Assembly (NCBI GenBank): GCA_020692325.1
Contig: JAIMKR010000005.1
Location: 137,050 to 201,049 of the forward strand
Length of the DNA stretch: 64,000 bases
DNA from: Desulfocurvus sp.
Lineage (GTDB): Bacteria; Desulfobacterota; Desulfovibrionia; Desulfovibrionales; Desulfovibrionaceae
Direction of reading: 5' to 3'
Made by a program: the position numbers and the translations under genes. The notes under the pieces are model-generated. The model made no database searches and had not been told where the DNA came from. It saw only the letters and a program-made list of their open reading frames with translations. Below are positions 6,690 to 16,620 of this stretch, one piece after another (position 1 is the first letter of the stretch; each line of letters begins with the position of its first letter).

Positions 6690-8324
6690 TTGAGCACCAG
6701 ACACAACGGCCGGGCCGGAAGACCCGGCGGACGCTCCGGCGGCGGGCGGGTTCAGCCGCTCTCGTCGCATTCCCCGCGCCCGGTGTATTCGGCCCATCCC
6801 CTGCAGGGCAAGGTCTTCGATTTCGACATCGAGCGTTTGGCGCTCGGCGGGGCCGGCGTGGCCAAAATGCCCGAGGCCGCCGGCGCGGAGCACGCGGGAA
6901 TGACCGTGTTCGTGACCGACGCCTTGCCGGGGGGACGCGTGCGCGCGCGCATCGACGCCGTGCACCGCCGCCACGCCGAGGCCACCCGTGTGGAGACGCT
7001 GTCGCCCTCGCCGGACGAGGTCGCGCCGCTTTGCCCGCACTTCGCCGCGTGCGGTGGCTGCCCGTTGCAGAACCTCGACCCGGCCCGGCAGCTGGAGTGG
7101 AAACAGCGGCAGATTCTGGACGCGCTCGAACGCATCGGCAAGGTGACGCCCGATCGCGTGCTCCCGGCGGTTCCCGCCCCGGCGCTCATCGGCTTCCGCA
7201 ACAAGATGGAGTTCGCCTTCCAGGGGCTGGGGGAGTCGCTCCGGCTGGGACTCTACGCCAAGACCGACTCCGGCCGCGTGTTCGACGTGGACGCCTGCGC
7301 CATCTTCCCCGAGGCCGGGATGCCGGTGCTCGCCGCCGTGCGCGAGGCCTGCCGGGCTGCCGGCCTTTCCGCCTACGACCGTCGCACCGGGCAGGGCCTT
7401 TTGCGGCATCTGGTGCTGCGCCACGGCGTGCTGCAAAACCGTCTGCTCGCCCAGCTCATCACCGCGCCGGTCCCGGCGGACAGCGCTCCGGCCGCGGCCA
7501 TCCGCGCCATGGGCGAGGATTTGCTGCGGCGCTTCCCGGCGCTTGCCGGCTTTGTCCACGCCGAGCGCGCCCGCGCCGACGGCCTGGCCCAGGCCGAGCG
7601 CACCATGCTGGCGCTGGGCGAGCCCGCCCTCATCGAGGGGCTGGAGAACGCGCGGTACGTGGTGGGGGCCGATTCCTTCTTCCAGACGAGCACCGGCGGG
7701 GCGCTTGAGCTGTACTCGGCGGTGCGCGAGCTGGCCGTGCCCACGCCGGAAGACGTGGTTTTCGATCTGTACAGCGGGGGCGGCGGCATCGCGCTGTTCC
7801 TCGCCCTCTCCTCGCCCGGCCCGGACCGCGTGTTGGGGCTGGAGGCCAATCCGGCCGCCGTGGCCGACGCCGAGGCCAACGCCAGGTTGAACGGGTTGGC
7901 GAAGGGCTCCGGCCCGGCCGTGTGCCGCTTTCTGCGCGCCGATCTCACCGGGGAGCATCCCGCGCCCGAGCGCCTGCCCGACGGTTTCGCCAAACCGGAC
8001 GTGGTGGTGGCCGACCCCCCGCGCGAGGGCCTGGACGCGGGCGTGGCCGCATGGCTGAACACCCTGCGTCCGTCGCGGCTGGTCTACGTGTCCTGCAATC
8101 CCGCCACGCTCGCGCGCGACGCAGGGGTGTTGGCCGGCCCGGACGGGAGCTTCCGCCTGACGGCCCTGCGCGTGGTGGACCTGTTCCCGCACACGGCCCA
8201 CGCCGAGTGCGTGGGGCTCTTTGAACCGAGGTCCTTCGAACCGAGGTCCTTCGAACCGAGGTCCTTCGAACCGGGGTCCTTCGAACCGGGGTTCGTCGAA
8301 CCGGGGCCTTCAGAGCCGCTTTAG
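6690..8324 (+). CDS. 23S rRNA (uracil-5-)-methyltransferase RlmD-like (TrmA/RumA family)
   Basis: A class I SAM-dependent methyltransferase of the RumA/TrmA family that methylates a uridine in RNA, most likely 23S rRNA. An N-terminal TRAM-like segment (DFDIERLALGGAGVAKM) is followed by Fe-S cluster cysteines (CPHFAACGGCPLQ plus a later DACAIF), the SAM loop FDLYSGGGGIALFL, the DPPREGLD motif, and the catalytic Cys in YVSCNPATLARD. The start is unsure: no ATG fits, and TTG at 6690 (after a weak AGGCGG) or GTG at 6783 are options. The C-terminus carries a five-residue repeat (FEPRS/FEPGS) that is not part of the enzyme. Confidence 0.85.
   Translation: MSTRHNGRAGRPGGRSGGGRVQPLSSHSPRPVYSAHPLQGKVFDFDIERLALGGAGVAKMPEAAGAEHAGMTVFVTDALPGGRVRARIDAVHRRHAEATRVETLSPSPDEVAPLCPHFAACGGCPLQNLDPARQLEWKQRQILDALERIGKVTPDRVLPAVPAPALIGFRNKMEFAFQGLGESLRLGLYAKTDSGRVFDVDACAIFPEAGMPVLAAVREACRAAGLSAYDRRTGQGLLRHLVLRHGVLQNRLLAQLITAPVPADSAPAAAIRAMGEDLLRRFPALAGFVHAERARADGLAQAERTMLALGEPALIEGLENARYVVGADSFFQTSTGGALELYSAVRELAVPTPEDVVFDLYSGGGGIALFLALSSPGPDRVLGLEANPAAVADAEANARLNGLAKGSGPAVCRFLRADLTGEHPAPERLPDGFAKPDVVVADPPREGLDAGVAAWLNTLRPSRLVYVSCNPATLARDAGVLAGPDGSFRLTALRVVDLFPHTAHAECVGLFEPRSFEPRSFEPRSFEPGSFEPGFVEPGPSEPL
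8220..8312 (+). repeat. 15-bp tandem repeat at the 3' end of the methyltransferase gene
   Basis: About six copies of a 15-base unit (TTCGAACCGAGGTCC and variants with GGGG) run head to tail in frame. They add FEPRS, FEPRS, FEPRS, FEPGS and decayed versions to the protein's end. Copies are nearly identical, which suggests recent slippage. Confidence 0.9.
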
Positions 8325-8343
8325 GGCGGGAGAGTAGAAAACG

Positions 8344-8604
8344 ATGCCGCGCGCTGTGGCGTATCTCTACGTCCCCGAGGGCATGGCCGACGGGGAGCCA
8401 ACCCTCGTCATGGCGGAGCTGGCCTCGGGCCGGTTCTTCCGGCCCGGCGCGCCGGGGCTCGTGACGCGCGTTTGCACCGTGAGCGGCTGGCCGGCGCGGA
8501 GCATGGGCGGGCTGACCATCCGGTCAGCCTTCCCCCGCGCCACTTGCCGTGTGGGGCGAAGCGGGGTACTCTCCGGCATGGTTCCATACCCCCCGGAGGA
8601 ATGA
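8344..8604 (+). CDS. Hypothetical small protein
   Basis: An 86-residue frame starts MPRAVAYLYVPEGMADGEPT, with GGGAGAG about 11 bases upstream of the ATG. It fills the gap between the methyltransferase and the HD-domain gene, and its stop overlaps the next ribosome site. It has no recognised domain, signal or membrane helix. The N-terminal half looks protein-like, while the C-terminal half is Arg/Gly-rich and less convincing. It may be a real small gene or chance. Confidence 0.35.
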   Translation: MPRAVAYLYVPEGMADGEPTLVMAELASGRFFRPGAPGLVTRVCTVSGWPARSMGGLTIRSAFPRATCRVGRSGVLSGMVPYPPEE

Positions 8605-9849
8605 ATGACCGCGGTCATCCGAAAAAGTCTGCTGCAACTCGTGTTTTCCGGCGCGTTCATGAAGCGCTGGAACGACCGCATGCGCCCCATGGAACTCATG
8701 GAGGTGGACAAACAGGCGCATAAGATGATCGCGGCCTGGATGATCCTCACCCGCGTCACCGCGAACATGTCCCTTCCCGAGCGCCTGGCCCTCACCGAAG
8801 AGGTCATCGAGGGCGGTTTGTTCGACTACTTCTACCGGCTGATCATCACGGACATCAAACCACCGGTATTCTACAAGATCAAGGCCAATCGCGAGGACTA
8901 CGACAAACTGACGCAGTGGGTTCTGCCGCAGCTCAAGCCCCGGCTGGCCCCGCTTGGCGAAGCCTTCTGGGAGCGTATGACGACCGCCCTCATGGAGCCG
9001 GAGGAGAAGACCCCGGCCCGGCGCATCCTCCTCGCCGCGCACCTGTTCGCCTCGTACTCGGAGTTCCGGCTGCTCAAGCCCCTCAACCAGCACGACGAGG
9101 AGATGCCCGAGATCGAGGAGAGCTTCCGCGAACGCCTCACCGCGCTCATGGACATCCCCGGCGTGTCCGAGCTCGTGTCCGGAAACAACGAATTCAGCCG
9201 CTTCGCCGCGCGCGCTGGCCAGCTGCGTTTTCAGAAGCGCTGGTCGCAGACCCCCCGGGTGCCGGAGACAACGGTGCTGGGGCACATGTTCCTGGTGGCC
9301 GCCTACTCCTGGTTCTTCAGCGTGGAGGCCGGCGCCTGCCAGGCCCGGCGGCAGAACAATTTTTTCACCGGGCTGCTGCACGATCTGCCCGAGTTGCTCA
9401 CCCGCGATATAATCTCGCCGGTCAAGGGCTCGGACGCCTCCATCGGCGCACTCATCAAGCAGTACGAGCGGCAGGAGCTGGAGCGCAAGATCCTCGGCCC
9501 GCTGAACGCCGGCGGCTGCGGGGATCTGGCCGATCGTCTGGCTTATCTGCTGGGCCTGGAGGTTGGGTCGGAGTTCATCGCCACAGTGTGCGAGAACGGC
9601 GAGGTGCACAACGTCTCCGAGTCCGACCTGCGCGGTCCCATGAACCGGGACGAGTTGGACCCCAAGGACGGCCCGCTGCTCAAAATGTGCGACCGGCTGG
9701 CCGCCTTCATCGAGGCCGACACGGCCCTGCGCAACGGCATCAACAACGAGCAGCTGCACCAGGCGTGCTGGCGCATCCGGCAGATTTACGAAAACCGGCC
9801 CGAGGTCATGGGCATTCAGGTGGGCGCGCTGCTTGCTGACTTCGACTGA
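8605..9849 (+). CDS. HD-domain phosphohydrolase family protein
   Basis: A 414-residue cytosolic protein with a C-terminal HD domain: the metal-binding His in TVLGHMFLVAAYSWFF, the HD pair in FTGLLHDLPELLTRDIISPV, and a downstream Asp in LLKMCDRLAAFIEAD. These fit the YfbR/HD_3-type nucleotidase group, but the roughly 200-residue helical N-terminal region is extra and unrecognised. The substrate is unknown. The ATG at 8605 follows GGAGG with five-base spacing. The 3' end overlaps the rsmI start by 17 bases, so the two are likely co-translated. Confidence 0.75.
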   Translation: MTAVIRKSLLQLVFSGAFMKRWNDRMRPMELMEVDKQAHKMIAAWMILTRVTANMSLPERLALTEEVIEGGLFDYFYRLIITDIKPPVFYKIKANREDYDKLTQWVLPQLKPRLAPLGEAFWERMTTALMEPEEKTPARRILLAAHLFASYSEFRLLKPLNQHDEEMPEIEESFRERLTALMDIPGVSELVSGNNEFSRFAARAGQLRFQKRWSQTPRVPETTVLGHMFLVAAYSWFFSVEAGACQARRQNNFFTGLLHDLPELLTRDIISPVKGSDASIGALIKQYERQELERKILGPLNAGGCGDLADRLAYLLGLEVGSEFIATVCENGEVHNVSESDLRGPMNRDELDPKDGPLLKMCDRLAAFIEADTALRNGINNEQLHQACWRIRQIYENRPEVMGIQVGALLADFD

Positions 9850-10750
9850 TTCCACGCACGAGGACGCGCGTCTGGCCCCGGGCCTGTACGTGGTGGCCAC
9901 GCCCATCGGCAACACGGGCGATCTTTCCCCGCGCGCGGCGGACGTGCTGTGCCGCGCCGACGTGGTGCTGGCCGAGGACACGCGCCGCGCCGGACTGTTC
10001 TTCGCCCGGCAGGGGCTGACGCGCGCCGGCGGCCGCAAGGGCTTCCTCAGCCTGCACGACCACAACGAGGAGGGGCGCATCCCGCAGGTGCTGGAGCTGA
10101 TCGCCGGCGGCGAAAGCGTGGCCCTCATCAGCGACGCCGGAACGCCCGTGCTCTCCAACCCCGGCTATCGTTTGGTGCGCGCCTGCCGGCGGGGCGGCAT
10201 GTTCGTCACCAGCCTGCCCGGCCCCTTCGCGCCGGCTGTGGCCCTCTCCGCCTGCGGCCTGCCGCCAGCGCCCATGACCTTCCTGGGCTTTCTGCCCCGG
10301 CAGAAGGGGCAGGCGCGCAAGCTGCTGGCCCGGCATGCGGCCACGGGCGCGAGCCTGATTTTTTTCGAGCGCAAGGACCGGCTGGCCGGCACGCTGGACT
10401 TGGCCGCGGAGGTCCTGGGCGACCGGGAATTCGCGGTCTGCCGGGAATTGACCAAGCAATACGAGGAGTTTATTTTGGGCCGGTTGGGCGACCCCGCCGC
10501 CGTCCCAGGAGATGTGCTCGGCGAGGTGACGGTGGTCGTCGGGCCGGAGCCGCTTTCCGGCGCGCCCGCCGGCTTCGACGCCGACGGGACGGACGTTGCG
10601 AACGATCCCGCCGCGGCGCTGGATGTTCTGCTGGCCGAGGAGCGCGCCCATGGCGGCAAGCCGCGCGAGGTGGCCCGCCGCGTGGCCGCTCGGCTTCACG
10701 GCGCGCTTTCCGCCAAGGATGTTTACGAGAGGATGACGCAGCATGACTGA
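9833..10750 (+). CDS. rsmI: 16S rRNA (cytidine(1402)-2'-O)-methyltransferase RsmI
   Basis: A 305-residue SAM-dependent methyltransferase of the tetrapyrrole-methylase fold that 2'-O-methylates C1402 of 16S rRNA. Motifs: VVATPIGNTGDLSPRA at the N-terminus, LAEDTRRAG, LISDAGTPVLSNPG and the FLPRQKGQ segment. TTG at 9833 is the only start that retains the whole N-terminal strand, and it lies inside the HD gene, overlapping by 17 bases. The C-terminus overlaps bioB by eight bases, which suggests one transcript from 8.6 kb onward. Confidence 0.92.
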   Translation: MLTSTDSTHEDARLAPGLYVVATPIGNTGDLSPRAADVLCRADVVLAEDTRRAGLFFARQGLTRAGGRKGFLSLHDHNEEGRIPQVLELIAGGESVALISDAGTPVLSNPGYRLVRACRRGGMFVTSLPGPFAPAVALSACGLPPAPMTFLGFLPRQKGQARKLLARHAATGASLIFFERKDRLAGTLDLAAEVLGDREFAVCRELTKQYEEFILGRLGDPAAVPGDVLGEVTVVVGPEPLSGAPAGFDADGTDVANDPAAALDVLLAEERAHGGKPREVARRVAARLHGALSAKDVYERMTQHD

Positions 10751-11762
10751 GCCCGGCATGGAGGATCTGGACAGGGCGCTGGCCCTGGCGCTGGAGAACC
10801 GCGCCCTGGACGACGCGGCCGTGACCGCCGTGACCCGCTGCCCGGACTGCGGGCTGCACCGTCTGTTTGACGGCGCGCGCGAGGTGCGGTGTAAATTCCT
10901 GGGGCGCTCGCTTTCGCTGTGCGCCATCATCAACGCCAAGAGCGGCGCGTGCAGCGAGGACTGCGCCTTCTGCGCCCAGTCCTCGCGCCACCATACGCAA
11001 AGTCCGCGTCACGGTTTCCTCGATCCCGACGCGATCGGCCGGGCGGCGGCGGAGATGCGCGCGCGGGGGGCGCACCGTTTCGGCATCGTGGCCAGCGGGC
11101 TGGCCCCCAGCGAGGGCGATTTCGAGAAGCTGCTGCGCGCGGTGGAGCTTGTGGTCCAAAACGGTCTGGCGGCGGATGTCTCCGTGGGCATCCTGACCCG
11201 TGAGCGTTTGCGCCGGCTGAAGGCCGCCGGACTCTCCGGCGTGCACCACAACCTGGAGGTCGCCCGCAGCTTTTTCCCGGGCATCTGCACCACGCATAGC
11301 TACGAGGACGACGTGGCCGCCGTGCGCTTGGCGCTGGAGGAGGGCCTGTTCGTCTGCTCGGGCGGTATATTCGGCCTGGGCGAGAGCTGGGCGCAGCGGG
11401 CCGAACTGGCCACCACCCTGCGTGAGCTGGGCGTGCGCAACGTGCCCATGAATTTCCTCATCCCCATCGTCGGCACGCGGATGCAGGACCGGCCGGTGCT
11501 TTCGCCGGCGGAGGCGCTGCGCATCCTGGCGTTGTTCCGGCTGATGCTGCCCACGGCGCACCTGCGCGTGTGCGGCGGCCGGGGCACCGTGTTCGGCGCG
11601 GCCGGGGGCGAGGGCCAGCGCGAGGTCTTCGACTCCGGCGCGAGCGGGATCATGATCGGCGACTACCTGACCATCGCCGGGGCCCCGCCCGAGGCGGACC
11701 TCGAACTGGCGCGGGCCATGGGCTTCGAGCTCGAAGACCGGCCGGCCGGCGGGCGGGGGTAG
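10743..11762 (+). CDS. bioB: Biotin synthase BioB
   Basis: A 339-residue radical SAM enzyme that inserts sulfur into dethiobiotin. The [4Fe-4S] SAM motif is C70-SED-C74-AF-C77, preceded by INAKSGA. The substrate-side HHNLEVARSFF and the RVCGGRGTVFG segment holding the Arg ligand of the sacrificial [2Fe-2S] cluster are both present. The ATG overlaps the end of rsmI, and the next gene starts three bases after its stop. Other biotin genes are not in the window. Co-transcription with a PTS component is unusual and probably has no metabolic meaning. Confidence 0.95.
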   Translation: MTEPGMEDLDRALALALENRALDDAAVTAVTRCPDCGLHRLFDGAREVRCKFLGRSLSLCAIINAKSGACSEDCAFCAQSSRHHTQSPRHGFLDPDAIGRAAAEMRARGAHRFGIVASGLAPSEGDFEKLLRAVELVVQNGLAADVSVGILTRERLRRLKAAGLSGVHHNLEVARSFFPGICTTHSYEDDVAAVRLALEEGLFVCSGGIFGLGESWAQRAELATTLRELGVRNVPMNFLIPIVGTRMQDRPVLSPAEALRILALFRLMLPTAHLRVCGGRGTVFGAAGGEGQREVFDSGASGIMIGDYLTIAGAPPEADLELARAMGFELEDRPAGGRG

Positions 11763-11765
11763 GGC

Positions 11766-12554
11766 GTGTCCCTGCGCGAACAGTTCTGGAGCGAGCGCGG
11801 CAAGGCGTACCTGAGCTGTTTTCTGCGCACGTACCTCGTGGGCGCGTCCATGAACCCGCGCGGGCTCATGAGCGTGGGGCTCCTGTACGCCATGCAGCCG
11901 GGGCTGTGGGTCATCCACCGCGAGCCCAGGGCGCGCGAGCAGGCCCTGAAGCGTTACGGCCGGCACTTCAGCTCGCATCCGTTCTGGGTGCCCTGCCTGG
12001 TGGGCATCTTCCTGGCGGTGGAGGCGGACATCGCCGGCCGACGGCTCCCGCCGGAGGCGCTGGAAAAGGTCAAAAACACCACGAGCTACACGCTTTCGGC
12101 CATCGGCGACTCGGTGTTCGCCGGCAGCCTGCTCATCTTCTGGGCGCTGGCCACCTCGTGTCTGCTTTTGCTGGGCCAGCGGGCCTTGCCCTTCACTTTG
12201 GGCGTGCTCTTTTTTCTTGGATTGCAGGCGTTCCGCGTGTACACTTTCGTTGGCGGCGTGCGCCGGGGCTTCAGTTTCCTGGCGGAACTCAAACGCTGGG
12301 ATCTCATCAACTGGGGCCGGCGAATCAAGTTCGCCAACGCGGCGCTTCTGCTGTGGTTGTGGACCCTGCTCTTCCCCAAGGGGGACCCTCAGGCCTGGAG
12401 CTGGGGAATGGGGGCCTTGGGCGTGGCCGGCCTGCTTTCCATGCGGCCCGTGCTGCCGCGCTGGGTGGTCGCCGGGGTCGTGCTGGCCGTGCTGTCGGCC
12501 TTTCCCTGGCTTGCGCAGCGCGCCTGCGAACTGCCCCCCGTGGCGATGCCCTGA
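11766..12554 (+). CDS. PTS system mannose/fructose/sorbose family, EIID component
   Basis: A 262-residue membrane protein starting at GTG 11766. The N-terminal LRTYLVGASMNPRGLMSVGL and GRHFSSHPFWVPCLVGIFLA segments are typical of mannose-family EIID, and several hydrophobic helices fill the C-terminal half. EIID forms the translocator with EIIC. No EIIA, EIIB or EIIC is adjacent: bioB lies directly upstream where EIIC would be expected, while HPr and EI follow. The sugar is unknown, and the system may be mainly regulatory in this type of organism. Confidence 0.85.
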   Translation: MSLREQFWSERGKAYLSCFLRTYLVGASMNPRGLMSVGLLYAMQPGLWVIHREPRAREQALKRYGRHFSSHPFWVPCLVGIFLAVEADIAGRRLPPEALEKVKNTTSYTLSAIGDSVFAGSLLIFWALATSCLLLLGQRALPFTLGVLFFLGLQAFRVYTFVGGVRRGFSFLAELKRWDLINWGRRIKFANAALLLWLWTLLFPKGDPQAWSWGMGALGVAGLLSMRPVLPRWVVAGVVLAVLSAFPWLAQRACELPPVAMP

Positions 12555-12589
12555 AGACTTTTGGACGGACGTTTGAGGACGGCGAGATC

Positions 12590-12904
12590 ATGACGGAGAC
12601 GAGCGGCATTTCCGGGCCGGGGGACGGCGCCGGAGAGGCGTGCGTGCGGCAGGTCCTGGTGGCCAACCAGCTTGGTCTGCACGCGCGGCCGGCCAGCCAG
12701 ATCGCGCGGGAGGCCCAGGCCTTCGCTGCGGACATAAGCCTCGTGGCCCAGGGGCAGAGCGTGGACGCCAAGAGCATCCTCGACGTGCTCACCCTGGCCG
12801 CCGGCCCTGGCAGCACGCTGGAGATCCACGCCAGGGGCGCGGACGCGGAGGCTGCCGTGGATCGCATTTCGCAACTGTTCGCCGCCAGATTCGGGGAGAA
12901 ATAG
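12590..12904 (+). CDS. HPr phosphocarrier protein
   Basis: A 104-residue PTS phosphocarrier that takes phosphate from EI on His31 (LGLHARPAS) and passes it on. The HPr fold spans residues 17-104; the first 16 residues (Gly-rich MTETSGISGPGDG) are an extension not found in standard 85-90 residue HPr proteins. A Ser in VDAKSILDVLTL occupies the place of the regulatory Ser46. The ATG at 12590 is 36 bases after the EIID stop, and the TAG overlaps the GTG of EI. Confidence 0.92.
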   Translation: MTETSGISGPGDGAGEACVRQVLVANQLGLHARPASQIAREAQAFAADISLVAQGQSVDAKSILDVLTLAAGPGSTLEIHARGADAEAAVDRISQLFAARFGEK

Positions 12905-14688
12905 TGGCCAGAGCCATCGTTCGCGGCATATCGGTTTCCACGGGCTTCGCCATAGGCAAGGCCGTGTTCGTGAACCGTCGCCATCACTCGGACATTCCGC
13001 GTCACGCCGTCGCCGAGGCGCAGGCCGAGGCCGAGGTGGAGCGCCTGCGGCAGGCCTTCTCCGGCGTGGAGACCGAGCTGGAGGGCGCCCGCGACCGCAT
13101 TCCGCCTGAACTTTCCGAGCACCGCCACATTCTTGAGTCGCACCTGATGATCCTGAAGGATCCCAAGCTGTGCGGCGCGGCGGTGAAGCTCGTGCGCGAG
13201 CTGCGCGTCAACGCCGAATGGGCGTTGGAAAAGGCCGTGGCCGAGGTGGAGAAGGCCTTTGGCCTGCTCGACGACATGTACATCCGCGAGCGCCTGCAGG
13301 ACGTGCGCGTCATGAGCGACCGCGTCATGGCCCGGCTGCTGGGCACCGTGCGCGAGCTGCTCACGGTGGACGGCCGCGTCATCATCATGGCCCACGACCT
13401 CACCCCGGCGGACACGGTCATGCTCGAGGTGGGCAAGATCATGGGCTTCGCCACAGCCCAGGGCGGCAAGACCTCGCACACGGGCATCATGGCCCGCACC
13501 CTCGGCATCCCGGCCCTGGTTGGCGCGGGCGACCTGGAGGAGGCCGTGCATGATGGCGACCTCGTCATCATCGACGGCGTGGGCGGCCGCGTGCTGGTGG
13601 ACCCCGACGAGGACGAACTCACCGAATTCAACGAGCTGGCCAGCCAGTTCGAGGACTATCAACGCCGCATCTACCGTGGCTGTCAGCTCCCGGCCGAGAC
13701 CAGCGACGGCTACCGCGTGCAGGTGCTGGCCAACATCGAGCTCATCGAGGAAGTGGCGGCCGTGCTGGATAACGGCGGCGAGGGCATCGGCCTGTACCGT
13801 ACGGAGTACAGCTACCTGAACCGCACCGACCTGCCCGGCGAGGACGAACTGGCCGACAAGTACGCCGACCTCGCCGCCATCATGAGCCCGCGCAAGGTCA
13901 TCTTCCGCACCCTGGACCTGGGGGCGGACAAGTTCATCGCCAGCTTCGGCGCGCTGGACGAGGCCAACCCGGCCATGGGCCTGCGCGCCATCCGCTTCTG
14001 CATGCAGCACCCGGATCTGTTCAAGACGCAGCTGAAGGCCGTGGCCCGCGCCAGCGCCTATGGCAACGTCTCGCTCATGTTTCCCATGATCTCCGGCCTG
14101 CGCGAGGTGCGCCGCGCCAAGGCCAAACTGCGCGAGGCGCAGGAGGAGCTGCGGGCCGAGGGCAAGCGCTACAACCCGGACATGCCCGTGGGCATCATGG
14201 TGGAGCTGCCGGCGGCGGTGATGATGGCCTCCATGCTGGCCGAGGAGGTCGATTTCTTCAGCATCGGCACCAACGACCTCATCCAGTACAGCCTCGGCAT
14301 CGACCGCACCAACGCCCACGTGAGCTACCTTTACCAGCCGCTGCATCCGGCGGTTCTGCGCAGCATCAAGCACGTGGTCGACGCCGCGCATCAGGCCGGC
14401 ATCGAGGCCAGCCTCTGCGGCGAGGTGGCGAGCGACCCCTTCTGCGTGCCCATCCTCATGGGCATGCAGGTGGACTGCATTTCCCTTTCGCCGCAGGCCA
14501 TTCCCGGCATCAAGCGCATCATCCGGCAGGCGCGCATGAGCGAATGCAAGGCGCTCTTGCGCGACGTGCTGGCCTGCCGCACGGTGAACAAGATCAATCG
14601 CCTCGTGCGCGATACGATTTTCCACAAATACCCGGAGGAACTGAGCTTCTTTGCGTCCCTCCTGGACAACGACGACCTCGGCGGCTGA
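12904..14688 (+). CDS. ptsI: Phosphoenolpyruvate-protein phosphotransferase (PTS enzyme I)
   Basis: A 594-residue cytosolic enzyme that transfers phosphate from PEP to HPr. The phospho-accepting His192 is in [12 protein letters not shown]. The PEP-binding barrel shows [22 protein letters not shown] and [17 protein letters not shown], and the active-site Cys lies in [11 protein letters not shown]. It starts at GTG 12904, overlapping the HPr stop by one base, so the two are coupled. Length is close to the usual 570-580 residues. Confidence 0.96.
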   Translation: MARAIVRGISVSTGFAIGKAVFVNRRHHSDIPRHAVAEAQAEAEVERLRQAFSGVETELEGARDRIPPELSEHRHILESHLMILKDPKLCGAAVKLVRELRVNAEWALEKAVAEVEKAFGLLDDMYIRERLQDVRVMSDRVMARLLGTVRELLTVDGRVIIMAHDLTPADTVMLEVGKIMGFATAQGGKTSHTGIMARTLGIPALVGAGDLEEAVHDGDLVIIDGVGGRVLVDPDEDELTEFNELASQFEDYQRRIYRGCQLPAETSDGYRVQVLANIELIEEVAAVLDNGGEGIGLYRTEYSYLNRTDLPGEDELADKYADLAAIMSPRKVIFRTLDLGADKFIASFGALDEANPAMGLRAIRFCMQHPDLFKTQLKAVARASAYGNVSLMFPMISGLREVRRAKAKLREAQEELRAEGKRYNPDMPVGIMVELPAAVMMASMLAEEVDFFSIGTNDLIQYSLGIDRTNAHVSYLYQPLHPAVLRSIKHVVDAAHQAGIEASLCGEVASDPFCVPILMGMQVDCISLSPQAIPGIKRIIRQARMSECKALLRDVLACRTVNKINRLVRDTIFHKYPEELSFFASLLDNDDLGG

Positions 14689-14692
14689 TCTT

Positions 14693-15175
14693 ATGAGTCC
14701 GAATTCCAATCGTCACGCTGGCGAGAAACTCATCGCCACGAACAAGAACGCGCGGCGCCTCTACGAATTCGTGGAGGTGCTGGAGGCGGGCGTCGCGCTC
14801 ATGGGCTCGGAGCTCAAGAGCCTGCGCGAGGGCCGCGTCAACTTCATGGACGGCTACGTGCGCTTTGGCGGCGACGAGGCCTGGCTCACCGGCGTGCATA
14901 TCGCGCCCTACGTCAACGCGGGCATGGACCAGCATGAGGCCACCCGCGAGCGCAAGCTGCTGCTGCACCGCCGCGAGATCGAGAAGTTGCAGGCCGCAGC
15001 CGCGCAAAAGGGCCTCACCGTCATCCCCGTGCGCCTGTATTTTAAGAACGGCCGCGTGAAGCTGGAAATCGCGCTGGGTCGCGGCAAGAACGTCCACGAC
15101 CGCCGCGACGACCTCAAGGAGCGCGACCTGAACCGCGACACCGCGCGCCAGCTGGCCGACTACAAACGCGGCTGA
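14693..15175 (+). CDS. smpB: SsrA-binding protein SmpB
   Basis: A 160-residue protein that binds tmRNA (SsrA) and brings it to stalled ribosomes for trans-translation. Recognisable segments are [49 protein letters not shown] and the basic tail [11 protein letters not shown]. The start ATG at 14693 is four bases after the EI stop. The ssrA gene itself is not seen in this window. A GC-rich inverted repeat (15184-15198) follows the stop. Confidence 0.96.
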   Translation: MSPNSNRHAGEKLIATNKNARRLYEFVEVLEAGVALMGSELKSLREGRVNFMDGYVRFGGDEAWLTGVHIAPYVNAGMDQHEATRERKLLLHRREIEKLQAAAAQKGLTVIPVRLYFKNGRVKLEIALGRGKNVHDRRDDLKERDLNRDTARQLADYKRG

Positions 15176-15219
15176 CCCAACCCCCGCCCACGGGCGGGCC
15201 TCTCGCAGGACTTTCCCCC

Positions 15220-16620
15220 ATGACCGGCAATCTCGTCTCCGCCCTCACTCCCGCCCATCTGCGTTTTTTGGAAGGTCTGTTCCCCGGCGAGGGGCTCGTC
15301 ACCGACCCGGCCGCCATGGCCGTGTACGGCGCGGACTCCAGCCGGCGCTCGGCCATGCCCTGGGCCGTGGTGCGGCCCAAGGGAGAGGAGCAGATCGTGG
15401 AGCTTTTGAAGTGGGCCGACGCCGAGCGTGTGCCGCTTGTGCCGCGTTCGCGCGGGACGGGCATGAGTGGCGGGGCGGTGCCGGCCTTCGGCGGGATCGT
15501 GGTCTCCTGCCTGTGGATGAACCGCGTGCTCGACGTGGACGCCGACGACTTCGCGGCCGAGGTGGAGCCCGGCGTGGTGACGGCGGAGTTCCAGGCACTG
15601 GTGCAGAAGCACCGGCTGTTCTATCCGCCGGATCCGGCCAGCATCAAGATGTCCAGCCTGGGCGGCAACGTGGCCACCTGCGCGGGCGGAATGCGCGCGG
15701 TCAAGTACGGGGTGACGCGCGAGTACGTGCTCGGCGTGCGCGCCGTGCTGCCGGGCGGGCGCATCGTGAACGCCGGCGGCCGCACCCACAAGAACGTGGT
15801 GGGCCTGGATCTGACGCGGCTGTTCACCGGCTCCTGCGGCACCCTTGGGGTGTTCACCAAGCTCACGCTGAAACTGCTGCCCTTGCCGGAGAGCTCGGCC
15901 ACGGTGCTGGCCGCGTTCCCCTCCCTGCACGACTGCCTGGCTGGCGCGCGTGGGGTGTTCCGGGCCGGCATTCTGCCCACGGCCATGGAATTTCTGGACG
16001 CCAAGGCCTGCTGGGCCATCAGTCAGATACGCGAGGTGCCCTGGCCCAAGGACACGACCCAGGCCGTGCTGGTGCTCAAGGTGGACGGCGGCCGCGAGAC
16101 CATGGCGGCGGAGTTGTCGCGTCTGGAGCGGGCGCTGGCCCCATCCGGGCCGCTGTGCCTGTTCCAGGGCCTGGGACCGGAGGAGGAGGAGCCGCTGTGG
16201 GAACTCCGGCGGCTCGTCAGTCCGGCGGGCTTCCACCTCGGGGTGGACAAGCTCGGCGAGGACGTGGCCGTGCCGCGCGGCAAGACCGCGCAGGCTGTGG
16301 ACGGCTTCCAGGCCATCGGCCGCGAGTTCGACACCCACGTGGTTTGCTACGGCCACCTGGGCGACGGCAATACCCACGTGAACATCTTTTACGACGCCAA
16401 GGACCCGGATCAGGCCGCGCGCGCGGTGAAGTGCAAGGAGGCCGTGTTCCGGCTGACGCTCTCGCTGGGCGGCACGCTCTCCGGCGAGCACGGCACGGGC
16501 ATCACCAAGGGACCCTATGTGTCCTGGCAGTTGGGCGAGAACGAGCGTGCGGTCATGGCCGGCATCAAGAACGTCTTTGATCCCAACGGTATTCTCAATC
16601 CCGGCAAGGGGTGGTCGTAA
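15220..16620 (+). CDS. FAD-binding oxidase, GlcD / D-lactate dehydrogenase type
   Basis: A 466-residue flavoprotein oxidising glycolate or D-lactate. The PP-loop FAD-binding part shows [29 protein letters not shown] and [16 protein letters not shown]. The C-terminal FAD-oxidase_C part ends with [26 protein letters not shown] and [13 protein letters not shown]. The stop codon abuts the start of the Fe-S partner at 16621, so they form a two-gene unit. In sulfate reducers such pairs feed electrons from lactate to the membrane. The choice between lactate and glycolate cannot be made from sequence. Confidence 0.9.
   Translation: MTGNLVSALTPAHLRFLEGLFPGEGLVTDPAAMAVYGADSSRRSAMPWAVVRPKGEEQIVELLKWADAERVPLVPRSRGTGMSGGAVPAFGGIVVSCLWMNRVLDVDADDFAAEVEPGVVTAEFQALVQKHRLFYPPDPASIKMSSLGGNVATCAGGMRAVKYGVTREYVLGVRAVLPGGRIVNAGGRTHKNVVGLDLTRLFTGSCGTLGVFTKLTLKLLPLPESSATVLAAFPSLHDCLAGARGVFRAGILPTAMEFLDAKACWAISQIREVPWPKDTTQAVLVLKVDGGRETMAAELSRLERALAPSGPLCLFQGLGPEEEEPLWELRRLVSPAGFHLGVDKLGEDVAVPRGKTAQAVDGFQAIGREFDTHVVCYGHLGDGNTHVNIFYDAKDPDQAARAVKCKEAVFRLTLSLGGTLSGEHGTGITKGPYVSWQLGENERAVMAGIKNVFDPNGILNPGKGWS

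Noticed and set aside
8220-8312. Regularly repeated units, first considered as a CRISPR-like array
   Set aside because: Units are 15 bp without spacers, in frame and coding; it is a minisatellite.
12325-14709. A 794-codon open frame on the minus strand
   Set aside because: Antisense to HPr and enzyme I; no recognisable protein.
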